The translations under genes and the position numbers were made by a program. 64,000 nucleotides of DNA from Latilactobacillus sakei subsp. sakei DSM 20017 = JCM 1157 (GTDB lineage Bacteria > Bacillota > Bacilli > Lactobacillales > Lactobacillaceae), in assembly GCF_002370355.1 (NCBI RefSeq), contig NZ_AP017929.1, positions 372,001 to 436,000 of the forward strand, written 5' to 3'. How positions within the stretch are numbered: the stretch's first letter is position 1; every line of letters begins with the position of its first letter. Under the pieces are notes generated by a model. The model ran no database searches, was not told the DNA's origin, and was given only the letters and a program-made list of their open reading frames with translations. Below, piece after piece: positions 53,901 through 62,464 of this stretch.

Positions 53901-54360
53901 TGCCGTCTTGTAATTGCGTCTTAACAACTAAGTCGCCTTGACTCGCATCAGTGTAGTATAAGTGATAGAAATTAGCTTGATCCGCAGCAATTTCAATTAG
54001 TTCATTAGACTTTTCCAATTGATACCCAGTTGGTGCAGCAATTGAGCTAACGTGATATTTTCCAGGCATGATGCCACGAACGGTATGTCCTGTTAGTGTC
54101 TCAACGACTGTTTTGAAAAAACCACGATTATCTGAACTTAACGTATAGTCGTATTTACCATTCTCTGATTTTAAATTGATTTTAGCATTGGGAACAGCTT
54201 GTTCATTATCATCAAGCCCACGAATTACAAAAGATTCAATTGGTGATTGTTTCTTAGTATCGGTTGCCGCTGCTAATGCGGATATATCAAAAAGGCTCAG
54301 CATTAGGCTAACAACCGTCAAAATAACCGTTAGTTTCCGAAAATAATGCTGTTGCTTCAA
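50909..54360 (-). pseudogene. Cna-B/SpaA-type surface adhesin, frameshifted and without anchor
   Basis: A secreted protein of about 1,150 codons: signal peptide 'KLTVILTVVSLMLSLFDISALA' region, then about a dozen ~80-95-residue SpaA/Cna-B repeats with 'TGxY ... E...APxGY' strands. Frame one ends at 51901 ('SGAVFKSSH'); frame two opens at once ('VESLKTGQMTKVETD') and ends at 50909. One missing base near 51912 explains the break. The C-terminus ends in 'PIVFTITNR' with no LPxTG, hydrophobic segment or charged tail, so it cannot be sortase-anchored. TTG at 54360 after GAGGTGA is the likely start. Confidence 0.82.
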
Positions 54361-54370
54361 TTCTATCACC

Positions 54371-55131
54371 TCATTCAATTTCATTTTGAACAGCGTATAC
54401 CCCTTGTCCTGCTAGTGCACCAAAGACCGCCCCGACTTGAGTTGTTGCGCCGCCAGATGGTGTATTAGGGCTCATACTTTGTTGGAACATCGCGATATCT
54501 TTTTCAACTTGAGCGTGATGCTTCAAAAAATCTGCTTGTTGTTGATCTTGATTTGCATTATCTTGCCCTTGTTGATTCCCATGTCCTTGGCTGCTTGCCT
54601 TAGCATGTTTCTTAATCTTTTTTTTGCGATTTTATGGGTATTTTTAGCTGTATTAGCGGTTGTTGCCTCAGCAGCTTTAGCTTGATCCTGGGTCGTTTGC
54701 GCAACGGATTGCGCCGCTGTTGATTTATCGCTTGCATTAGTCGCTTTTTGAGCTGCACGTTGTTGCTCTTCTGCTACTTCTTGCGTATTTGCTGTCTTAG
54801 ATTGATCCTGCTGTGCTGCAGGAACTTGTTGGGCCGTTGTTGTCGATTGATTAGTCGTTTGTTGATCAGGTTGCGTCTTTGAAACTGGCTGCTCTGTTTG
54901 GGCAGACGAACTTGAAGACTGTGAGTCTGATGATGACTCAATCACCTTTGTCGGATAGTTTTTAACCGTAATATTCAATTCATTACCCGTTAAAGCATCT
55001 GAATTTTCTTTTCCAACAGCGGTATCTGCTGCTGATACTTTTTGAACTTGTTGCATCAAAAAAGTTTGTGAAAAACGATAAACGCCTAAACTAAGAATTG
55101 TTAAGGCGAGAATCTGCTTGCCTGATTTCAT
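54371..55131 (-). pseudogene. Secreted or membrane-anchored Ser/Thr/Gln-rich protein, frameshifted at an A8 tract
   Basis: The N-terminus has one hydrophobic segment ('ILALTILSLGVYRF'), followed by a Ser, Gln, Thr and Ala-rich stretch (residues ~70-165). At poly-A (about 54620-54627) the frame shifts; the other frame continues 'KKHAKASSQGHGNQQGQD' with the same Gln-rich bias to 54371, where it ends 'GQGVYAVQNEIE'. One more A gives a continuous ~250-aa protein. The ATG overlaps the Mga-like stop (ATGA) and the end overlaps the adhesin start region. Confidence 0.7.
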
Positions 55132-56177
55132 AGTTTCCCCTTTTTAATCGCGACCACTAAATCCCCAAATTGCTGCCAGTTCAAAATAGTAGGCGGATTC
55201 TTCCAAATTAATTGTTCACAGGTCAACGTGCTTGAGTAAAAATCAGATAGGTAGAGGTCCGTCCGTTCATCAACGGTCGTTTGCACTTCGATATTCAGAT
55301 TGTTAAAGTAGTTGACTGTTTTCTTCATATACTGATTATAGAGTCTACCTTGTGAGAAATCCACACAAATATAAACACGATCTTTTAATATTTCGAGCGG
55401 AATATCTTCAATACAGGCAAACATGTAATCATAATACAAACTCGCCTGTTTACGCCAATCCAAATCCGTTTCTTGTTTGGTCGTAAACGTCAAAATAATT
55501 TGATGAAATAGTGGATTTGCTTCTGCAAAATAGGTCAATTGTTGTTCATCAATAAAGGTTGTTGGTTCTGTGTAAAAAGTTAAATGCTTTGCATGAATTT
55601 GATCTAAATCATGCGCTAAGTTAGCCAGAATATTTTGAGCTTGTTCACTATGCGCTTCATCTTTCATCAAGACGTGCTCAACTTTGCTAACAAATTGGCC
55701 GGTCTTTTGCGACACACCATTTTTAAGGTCCGGTGTTAAATAGTCAATTTCAAGTGGTACATAACTTTCGGTAAATAAAAACGTCAGTAGACCTTCCGCT
55801 TCCACTTCTAGCGGAATTCGTAATAACTGATAGTTAGTCGTCAGCATGCTCAATACCGGCTGCCATAGTTGCGGTTGTTGCGTCTTAAAATCAGGCGCTA
55901 ATAAGGGGGCAGTTAACGCGTTTTTTCCCCGTAATCGCAATGATTGTACCTTGAGATAAGTCTCCAACTTTGTAATTGTCGTTGGTAGTAGATTAATCTG
56001 AAACTGATCGCGCATCGTCACTAACATCTGGTCGACAGTTTCTTGGAATAACGCCAATGGTTTTTCAATGCCATTAAAGTAACTATAATAGATTTCAAAA
56101 ACAAACTGGCGAATCTGCATTTCTGGGCCAATCAACTGATTTTTTTTGAATTGAAGATTAAAATGATCTGCGACTTC
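55128..56177 (-). pseudogene. Mga-like virulence-type regulator, N-terminus lost to IS30
   Basis: The frame is open through the IS border at 56178 and gives a fragment with 'EVADHFNLQFKKNQLIGPEMQIRQFVFEIYYSYF', as in the PRD-like part of Mga regulators, then the EIIB-like C-terminal part ('VYICVDFSQGRLYNQYMKK'). The HTH-bearing N-terminal ~160 residues are missing. On the far side of the IS a GGAGG site and ATG CTA TTT (57229-57221) remain, probably the old start. It would have regulated the two downstream surface-protein genes. Confidence 0.75.
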
Positions 56178-57220
56178 GGTAGATTGTAAAATTAATCCGA
56201 ACGCTGTTCGGACAAAAAAGATCAGCTTCCTTTAAAATGGTGTTTACCACAAACCCATCTTTTAGGAGCTGATCTTTTGTCTAGTATAACCTATTCCGAA
56301 CGAATTAAAATCGAAACCTTTTGTGAACTAGGGCTGTCCAATATCCAAATGGGCGTTCGACTGAACCGATCACCGTCAACAATTTCTTATGAATTATCTC
56401 GATGTCAACCTTATCAGGCTGAATTAGCACAAACAGATGCCGAATACAAGCGATCACGATGTGGTCGGAAAACTAAGCTGAGCGATGAGTTAAAGCAAAA
56501 AATTCTCAACCATTTACGTCTAAGCTGGTCACCAGGAATGATTGCTCACGAATTTAAACTAGCTACTAAATCTATTTATAATTGGCTAAATCAGGGGAGA
56601 ATTGGTTTCTCCTTGAATGATCTACCTGAACATGGCGTACGCCAACGGCGTAACGTTGACCAACGATCCAAATATAATCAATCTTTGGGGCGATCAATTG
56701 AACAGCGTCCCATGATGATTAATCAACGTAATCGCATCGGCGATTTTGAACTAGATACAGTCGTTGGTCCTCATGGGCATAGTAAGGCAGTTTTATTAAC
56801 TTTAATCGATCGCAAATCACGGTTCCTTTGGGCATACCGGTTAAAAGATCGGACGACAGCGACTGTTAATGAAGCACTAACTAAGTTCCTAACCACTTTT
56901 AATGGTCCGGTGCACAGCTTTACTGTGGACCGTGGCACTGAGTTTAGTGGGCTAGTATCACTTGAATCACAATATGGTATTAAGACCTATTACTGCCATG
57001 CTTATACGCCAGCTGAACGTGGTAGTAATGAACGCTTTAATCGGAATTTACGTTATTTTTATCCTAAAGGGACTCGTTTTGAGCACATTAGTGCTCAAGA
57101 TTTAACGACGACGTTACTCCAAATTAACCAGCGACCGCTTAAAATACTCGACTGGCAAACACCGTATCAGGTTATGCTGACAAATTTGTCCAAAAATTCG
57201 GATTAAATTTGCAATCTACC
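56178..57220 (+). mobile_element. IS30-family insertion sequence (copy 1)
   Basis: 1,043 bp with terminal inverted repeats starting GGTAGATTG and sharing TTAATCCGAA at positions 15-24 of the ends. No target duplication is seen (left flank ACTTC, right flank AAATAGC), which fits an insertion followed by deletion of adjacent DNA. Resembles ISLsa1-type elements. Confidence 0.88.
56277..57206 (+). CDS. IS30-family transposase
   Basis: A 309-aa DDE transposase: N-terminal HTH 'MGVRLNRSPSTISYELSRC', second HTH 'WSPGMIAHEFKLATKSIYNWL', and the catalytic core 'DFELDTVVG', 'FTVDRGTEF', 'TPAERGSNERFNR'. TTG start with AGGAG 8 nt upstream. Frame intact, so the element may be active. Confidence 0.92.
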   Translation: MSSITYSERIKIETFCELGLSNIQMGVRLNRSPSTISYELSRCQPYQAELAQTDAEYKRSRCGRKTKLSDELKQKILNHLRLSWSPGMIAHEFKLATKSIYNWLNQGRIGFSLNDLPEHGVRQRRNVDQRSKYNQSLGRSIEQRPMMINQRNRIGDFELDTVVGPHGHSKAVLLTLIDRKSRFLWAYRLKDRTTATVNEALTKFLTTFNGPVHSFTVDRGTEFSGLVSLESQYGIKTYYCHAYTPAERGSNERFNRNLRYFYPKGTRFEHISAQDLTTTLLQINQRPLKILDWQTPYQVMLTNLSKNSD

Positions 57221-57293
57221 AAATAGCATTCTTATCCTCCTTTGAACTACCTCAGTTTGTTTAATATTAGCTAACAGTTTATCTTTAAATGAC

Positions 57294-57338
57294 AAAAAAA
57301 GCTCTGACAAATGAGTCAACTCATTTGTCAGAGCTTTT
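57294..57338 (-). terminator. Terminator of the cupin gene
   Basis: AAAGCTCTGACAAATGAGT and its exact complement around a CA centre (19-base arms), followed in minus orientation by T residues. Confidence 0.88.
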
Positions 57339-57371
57339 TCGGCTATGGACTATATCAAAATAACTAGACGC

Positions 57372-57824
57372 TTATTCGCCAGTACCTTCTAGTTGTCCTT
57401 CTTGCTTAATAGCATCTTCTTTAGTTGTTTCTGTAACCCCGTGTTCATGTTTGACTGGTGAATAGATCGAGTAGCACTTCATAACTTTATCACCAGCATT
57501 AATAACATTATGCCAAGTGTTATCGGGAACAACAACTGCTTCACCAGGATAGACCTTGCGATCAACTGTCAGCTTGTTCTTATCTTTACCCATTTGGACA
57601 TGACCGACCCCATCAACTAGATAGATAAATTGATCATTGCCATGATGAATCTCCATTCCGATATCGCCGCCATGCGGTGGAATTGCCATCAAAGTAACTT
57701 GAAAATGATCACCTGTCCATAACGTCGTCCGATAGTTGTCATTTTGCATGGCAGCTTCTTTCAAATCAATTGCAAATGGAGCAGCACCATAATCTTTTAA
57801 TTCGATTTTTTTCTTCTGCATCAT
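57372..57824 (-). CDS. Cupin-domain protein
   Basis: A 150-aa single cupin: motif 1 'GDIGMEIHHGNDQFIYLVDGVG' and motif 2 'PGEAVVVPDNTWHNVINAG' supply His/Glu metal ligands. Cupins of this size are often dioxygenase- or isomerase-like or regulatory; no substrate is suggested. GGAAGGGG precedes the ATG pair. The gene stands alone between IS30 and IS remnants. Confidence 0.85.
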   Translation of the reverse strand: MMQKKKIELKDYGAAPFAIDLKEAAMQNDNYRTTLWTGDHFQVTLMAIPPHGGDIGMEIHHGNDQFIYLVDGVGHVQMGKDKNKLTVDRKVYPGEAVVVPDNTWHNVINAGDKVMKCYSIYSPVKHEHGVTETTKEDAIKQEGQLEGTGE

Positions 57825-57959
57825 TCATGACCCCTTCCGAGTTCTATTATAGCACAAATAAATAAAGGTAGACCTAATATGAATTTGCGGTTAGCCGAAT
57901 AATGATTTTTGTTTCTTTAACCTAGTTGCGCTTGTTATTTATCCGTTAGCCCATGTCAA

Positions 57960-58065
57960 TTAATGCTACTTAAAAAAACAGTCTAGACATCTGCTGTTTG
58001 TCTAAGCTATTTCTTTCTTGAACTGTGCTGGAGAAACGGTCCCCAGCTGTTTTTTTATTTTTAGG
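57960..58065 (-). mobile_element. 3' remnant of an IS3-family element
   Basis: On the minus strand the frame 'KKQLGTVSPAQFKKEIA' and stop (to 58002) is the usual C-terminal end of IS3-type OrfB, followed by an IS-end-like TGTCTAGAC sequence. The rest of the element is gone. The ~130 bases on its left, to the cupin gene, hold nothing identified. Confidence 0.6.
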
Positions 58066-58118
58066 AGTTGTTTATTATGAAGCTGTCAATCAATTAAAAG
58101 TCTAACGATGACTACCTA

Positions 58119-58442
58119 TTAGTCAGTCATTACTTTTTTGTCAAAAACTTCTATGTTGCCTAAACCACCATACCAATCGTACCACGGAGTTGCACCTTCA
58201 TTCAAAATGTCATTCAATTCTGTAACATTCTGCTTTCCTTGCTTGTTAAGCCATTCAAGTAAACCAGTGCGACCTTTCTGCGCATATACCTCAACGCCCT
58301 CAAGCCAGGTTGCACGCCCACCTAAAATACCATTATACTTCGTATGCGATTGCCCTGCGAAAGTTAGTTCATTGCGGAATGTCTCAGCACTGACACCTGC
58401 TGATAGATAAATAAATGGTCGATCAACTGCATCATTAGCTGT
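58119..58442 (-). pseudogene. lacD: 3' fragment of tagatose-1,6-bisphosphate aldolase
   Basis: About 105 codons in frame with the IS border: 'DRPFIYLSAGVSAETFRNEL', 'YNGILGGRATWLEGVEVY' and the end 'IEVFDKKVMTD' match the C-terminal third of LacD. The first two thirds, including the Schiff-base Lys region, are missing; the IS at 58443 cuts the gene. An ORF start at 58454 comes from the IS end and is not a true start. Confidence 0.78.
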
Positions 58443-58497
58443 AAAGTGCTCCATAATTGTTAGACAAGAAATCTAATAGTTATGGAGCACTTTTTCT

Positions 58498-59031
58498 ATG
58501 GTCAAATATAGTTAAGAATTAAAAGCAGAAGTCGTTAGTGAATATCTTCAAGGTGACATTAGTATCAGTCTTCTTTCAAAGAAACGTAACTTGCCTCGAA
58601 TACAAGTAGGTAGATGGATACAAAACTTTCGTTTGAGCGGCGCAGACGCTCTTAAACGAAGAAGAGTTAAACGAAGTTTCTCAGTTGAGTTTAAAGTTGA
58701 TGTGATAAACTACTATCAAACTCATGATGAAACTTTAGCCGAAGTATCCGCAAAATTTGATGTTAATTCTTGTCAAATCAGTCTTTGGAGGACAGCCTTC
58801 AATCAGTATGGTATAGAAGCCTTGAAGCCTCATCCGAAAGGCAGAAAAACCAAAGTGAAACATAATCAGAAGAAATTACGTAAGTTAGTAAACAAGAACG
58901 AAATCGATCAACTTCGTGAAGAATTGACGAAAAAGAATCAAGAATTATATGATGCAAAATTGGAGAACGAAATCTTAAAAAAATCAATGACCCTGTTCGG
59001 AACCTCAAAGGACGAAAGAAAACACAAATAG
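58498..59031 (+). pseudogene. IS3 orfA with early stop
   Basis: Frame MVKYS-stop-ELKAEVVSEYL, then an intact HTH ('LAEVSAKFDVNSCQISLWRTAF') and leucine-zipper-like end 'LYDAKLENEILKKS'. A TAA at codon 6 truncates it; restart at 58591 would lose the N-terminal helix. Confidence 0.82.
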
Positions 59032-59929
59032 TTGATCAGATCAGGGTCGAACAAGAGTCTCTTCCGAAATCTAACCGGTATAAAGTCGGCGATATTCTTA
59101 AGACCATTGGACTTAAGAAAGCGACTTATCATGATGAACGTAAACGTATCAAAAATTATGTAGATAAGTATGAAGATGTAAAAGTAGAGATACTAAAAAT
59201 TGCCGAAAGCGGAAGATATCGCGGACGTCTAACCTACGGTTATCGTCGCGTTCAAGAAGAGCTCATTAAATTAGATATCCATCTATCAGACGCCGTAGTG
59301 CGTCGTTTGATGGATATCTAATTTAATGTTCAAGTAAGCCTTTATAACCGCCACAGAAATGGTAGATATTCATCTTATAAAGGTACAGTTGGAAAAGTGG
59401 CCCGTAACGTTCTACATCAGCATTTTAATGAAACCGTACCTTTCAAAGTATTACATACCGATGTTACACAAGTACGCTTGGCCGATACTAAGTGGGCTTA
59501 CGTTTCAGCTATTACTGACGAAGCAAGCAAGGAAGTTTTAGCATTTCAAGTAAGTAATGGTCCTAACAGTAAACTAATTATGGATACACTCGATGAACTC
59601 ACAGAAAATATTCCGGAAGGAATAAAACCAATAATTCATTCAGATCAAGGTTGGCATTATCAATTGAATTACTATACCGATAAACTCTCTGAAAAAAATT
59701 TATACAAAGCATGTCTCGTAAGGGAAACTGTCTTGATAATGCGCCAATTGAAAGCTTCTTTCATCTTCTTAAAACAGAATGTCTTAATGGATTTCCACAG
59801 TGTAAAGATATTGGAGAATTCAAGGAAATCACAAAGAATTACATCGATTGGTTTAACAATCGACGAATATCACAGAAAACAAAAGGCATGACTCCCTGCG
59901 AATACAGGGAACATGCCTTAGCAGTTTAA
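59028..59929 (+). pseudogene. IS3 orfB with stop and frameshift
   Basis: Integrase-core frame: 'YRGRLTYGYRRVQEEL' then TAA; the core continues with 'VLHTDVTQVRLADTKWAY' (Asp) and 'IIHSDQGWHYQ' (Asp), then changes frame to 'MSRKGNCLDNAPIESFFHLLKTE' (Glu). The last frame ends 'CEYREHALAV' at 59929. Confidence 0.82.
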
Positions 59930-60032
59930 AAATATTCAATTTTGTCTAACTTTTGTGTTGCACTTTAGTATATTGTTTCTGTGCTAGTATTTTTTGTTAA
60001 AAATCAGCTGTTGAGTCAGGAGGACCAAATAA

Positions 60033-60362
60033 ATGCAAAAAAATTCAGAATTACTTTTAAACAAGATGAGTAAAGCGTATATGGATCCTGAGGTCGAAGA
60101 AATACCGGAGCTTCAAAAATATTTACTGATTTGTGCTTCAAAGCTTAATAACGACGAATCTTATAGTAAAGTTGTTGTTGAATTGTCCAGCAAGATTTCT
60201 GCTTATTATCTGAGACATCACAATGTTCCAAAGAGTGTGTTGGAAGTTTACAACTTCATCAAATCTGAGGTACCAGCGGGTAAAATAGATGCTGCTGAAA
60301 TGAGAAAACATGTAATGGGTTTAGCCATATTGTCTTTTCCTATTAACTTTGGTCCGTTTTAA
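60033..60362 (+). CDS. Orphan class II bacteriocin immunity protein
   Basis: A 109-aa soluble helical protein with the layout of enterocin A/sakacin-type immunity proteins: several amphipathic helices and a C-terminal 'MGLAILSFPINFGPF'. CAGGAGG lies before the ATG. No bacteriocin precursor with a double-glycine leader is near; the gene sits between a dead IS3 element and an IS30 element. It may protect against bacteriocins made by neighbours. The assignment is by pattern and has no strict motif. Confidence 0.65.
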   Translation: MQKNSELLLNKMSKAYMDPEVEEIPELQKYLLICASKLNNDESYSKVVVELSSKISAYYLRHHNVPKSVLEVYNFIKSEVPAGKIDAAEMRKHVMGLAILSFPINFGPF

Positions 60363-60366
60363 CAAT

Positions 60367-61401
60367 TGGCAAATTACAAGTTTAATCCGAACAAGCCCGG
60401 AATCTTTCAATGGCAGTCTGTTGATGATGTATTTTTAATGGTCGTTGATTAATTAGTTCAAGTGCTGCTAGGATCTCATCAGTCGTTACTTGGCTAAAAT
60501 TGGTCTTTTTCGGGAAGAACCAGCGTAACCGTCTATTAAAATATTCATTGGAACCTCGCTCCCATGGTGAATATGGATGGCAAAAATAAACTTTGATCTG
60601 ATAATCCTGTTCTAAGGCCTGATAATTGGCAAACTCTTTACCATGATCAACAGTAATGGATTTTACTTGGGGACCGAAGGCCCCCATAAACTTGCCAAAG
60701 GCGGTGTTTAGAGCCTTAGCCGTTCTATTAGGGGCTTTGATGGCCCATAGAAGTCGGGTCTTACGTTCTACGAATGTAACCAGACATGATCGTGACTCAC
60801 TTCGACTAGAAAGCACCGTATCTACTTCCCAATGACCAAAAGCTAACCGTTGATTAACAGTTGTTGGCCGTTGTTCGATGGAAGTCCCACTTGTAAATTT
60901 CCCACGATTTTCGCTCACTCGGTGCTGGCGGACATTCCGATTGGGTAGATCAGTCAATTTGAAGGGGAGCCAGCCACGATTAAGCCAATTATAAATTGAC
61001 GCAGTGCTCAAGTTATAAGCGGCCGCAATGGTTTCTGGTGACCAGGTTAATCGTAAGTGATTGGTAATTAAAGTCGCTAATGCTGCCGTCAGCATCGAAC
61101 GACGACCGCAATTCCGCCTTTTGCGATCTGCATCTTGCTGAGCTAATTCTGGATCATAAGGTTTAACTCGGTCCAACTCATAGCTAATCGTAGCTTTGGC
61201 GACGCCTAAGGCGTCAGCCATTACTTGGTAAGATTTATTCCCCTCATTGACCAGTTGTGCTAGTGCGCCACGTTGAAAACGTGATAAAGTAGATGTACCC
61301 AAAGTAATCACTCCCTATATTGGTTGGAATTAGCTACTACCATTGTAAGTGATTGCTTTGGGCTTTTTAATTTCTGTTCGGATTAATTATAGAATTTGCC
61401 A
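60367..61401 (-). mobile_element. IS30-family insertion sequence (copy 2, different type)
   Basis: 1,035 bp with ends TGGCAAATT ... AATTTGCCA and shared TTAATCCGAACA. The transposase differs clearly from copy 1. No target duplication is visible. It ends 4 bases after the immunity gene stop and cuts an acetyltransferase gene on its other side. Confidence 0.85.
60382..61302 (-). CDS. IS30-family transposase
   Basis: A 306-aa transposase with two HTHs ('ADALGVAKATISYELDRV', 'WSPETIAAAYNLSTASIYNWL') and DDE core 'HWEVDTVLS', 'ITVDHGKEF', 'SPWERGSNEYFNR'. TTG at 61302 has AGGGAG 8 nt upstream; GTG at 61311 overlaps that site. Intact frame. Confidence 0.9.
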   Translation of the reverse strand: MGTSTLSRFQRGALAQLVNEGNKSYQVMADALGVAKATISYELDRVKPYDPELAQQDADRKRRNCGRRSMLTAALATLITNHLRLTWSPETIAAAYNLSTASIYNWLNRGWLPFKLTDLPNRNVRQHRVSENRGKFTSGTSIEQRPTTVNQRLAFGHWEVDTVLSSRSESRSCLVTFVERKTRLLWAIKAPNRTAKALNTAFGKFMGAFGPQVKSITVDHGKEFANYQALEQDYQIKVYFCHPYSPWERGSNEYFNRRLRWFFPKKTNFSQVTTDEILAALELINQRPLKIHHQQTAIERFRACSD

Positions 61402-61588
61402 TAGCCAATAAACAATAGCTACTTGTTAGCGTTTCATGCCACAAATCAAAATCAGGATTACTTTGAATCCACTCATTTAATTCAGCTTGACTATAGTCTT
61501 TTCTGTTTACTCGTTGAATAGTGCTATTAAACAATGTTACGATAGCTGGCAAATACTTGCGATTGTATCTAATCAAACAAATAGCCAT
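61367..61588 (-). pseudogene. GNAT acetyltransferase, 5' fragment truncated by IS30
   Basis: The first ~62 residues of a GNAT-like protein ('LIRYNRKYLPAIVTLFNSTI', 'KDYSQAELNEW', 'ETLTSSYCLLAMANS'), then a few codons of IS sequence and stop. The acetyl-CoA-binding half is not found on the other side of the IS. ATG at 61588 with AGGGGG upstream; 12 bp after the grpB-like gene stop. Confidence 0.65.
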
Positions 61589-61600
61589 TTTATTCACCCC

Positions 61601-62125
61601 CTATTTCAGCAACCCACAGCGTTGATAGATTTCGGAAATCACGACACCCTTCATATCTAAATATCCTTCAATATCAGTTGGAAACTTTTTCGCTGCTGCT
61701 CGTTTTATCTCACCATACTTCTGGCAATCAGGTTGATTATTTCTAAGATGATCTCGAAAAGTGACATGACGGTTTAATTCTACAGAATGCTTTGGACATA
61801 CATAAATATGGTGCTCCATAAATTGATTTTTTTGATCAATTTCATAAGAAAAAGCTTCCCGCTCCGTAATACCTAAATCCCCCTCATACTCATACCCTAA
61901 AGATGCCAAGCCAGATTTTACAGCCTCAAATTTACTGTAATCCTCAATCACAATATCAATGTCAATAATTGGTTTAGCACACAAACCTTCAACTGAAGTA
62001 CTTCCGACATGTTCAATTCGAATAATGTCTGCGGATATCTTTTTTAAGATATCTGTTTTGATTTTTTCAAATTCCTTTGCCCAATCTTCACTATAATTAG
62101 CGACGACAACATTCTCTACTCGCAT
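61601..62125 (-). CDS. GrpB family nucleotidyltransferase-like protein
   Basis: A 174-aa UPF0157/GrpB protein: 'RIEHVGSTSVEGLCAKPIIDIDIVIED' carries the GS and D-x-D of the polymerase-beta-like fold, and 'HHIYVC', 'FRDHLRNNP'-like segment follow. Function of the family is unclear; members occur alone or with CoaE. GGAG precedes the ATG. A truncated acetyltransferase gene follows it on the same strand. Confidence 0.88.
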   Translation of the reverse strand: MRVENVVVANYSEDWAKEFEKIKTDILKKISADIIRIEHVGSTSVEGLCAKPIIDIDIVIEDYSKFEAVKSGLASLGYEYEGDLGITEREAFSYEIDQKNQFMEHHIYVCPKHSVELNRHVTFRDHLRNNQPDCQKYGEIKRAAAKKFPTDIEGYLDMKGVVISEIYQRCGLLK

Positions 62126-62464
62126 TATCCTACTCCCACCTTATAAAGATTAAACAACATTCACTCCAAGTTCCTCAAAAAATGTCATTGCTTGTTCTTT
62201 AGTAATCGTCATTCCACTTATAAGATCCATAGAAAACAATAAATCACTCAATTTCAAATTACTAAAATTTAAGCCATCAAGTCTAGTGTATAAAAAATTA
62301 TTTTTGGACAATAGACACTTTGTTAACGATAACTCCTTATGTTTTATCCTAATAAACTCAACTTCTATTAATTGACAATCTTCGTACTTAGTAAAAATGA
62401 AGTTAGACTTGTTAAACAGTGCTTGCTTAAAATGCTCCTATGTCAATAAATGGCACATCTTTTT

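Larger units (their letters stand above)
58443..59965 (+). mobile_element. Degenerate IS3-family (IS150-like) insertion sequence
   Basis: Ends start AAAGTGC with shared GTTAGACAA in the terminal repeats (left near 58459, right near 59941). Three lesions kill it: a TAA at codon 6 of orfA (58513-58515), a TAA in orfB at about 59319-59321, and a frameshift in orfB near 59700-59713. Confidence 0.82.
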
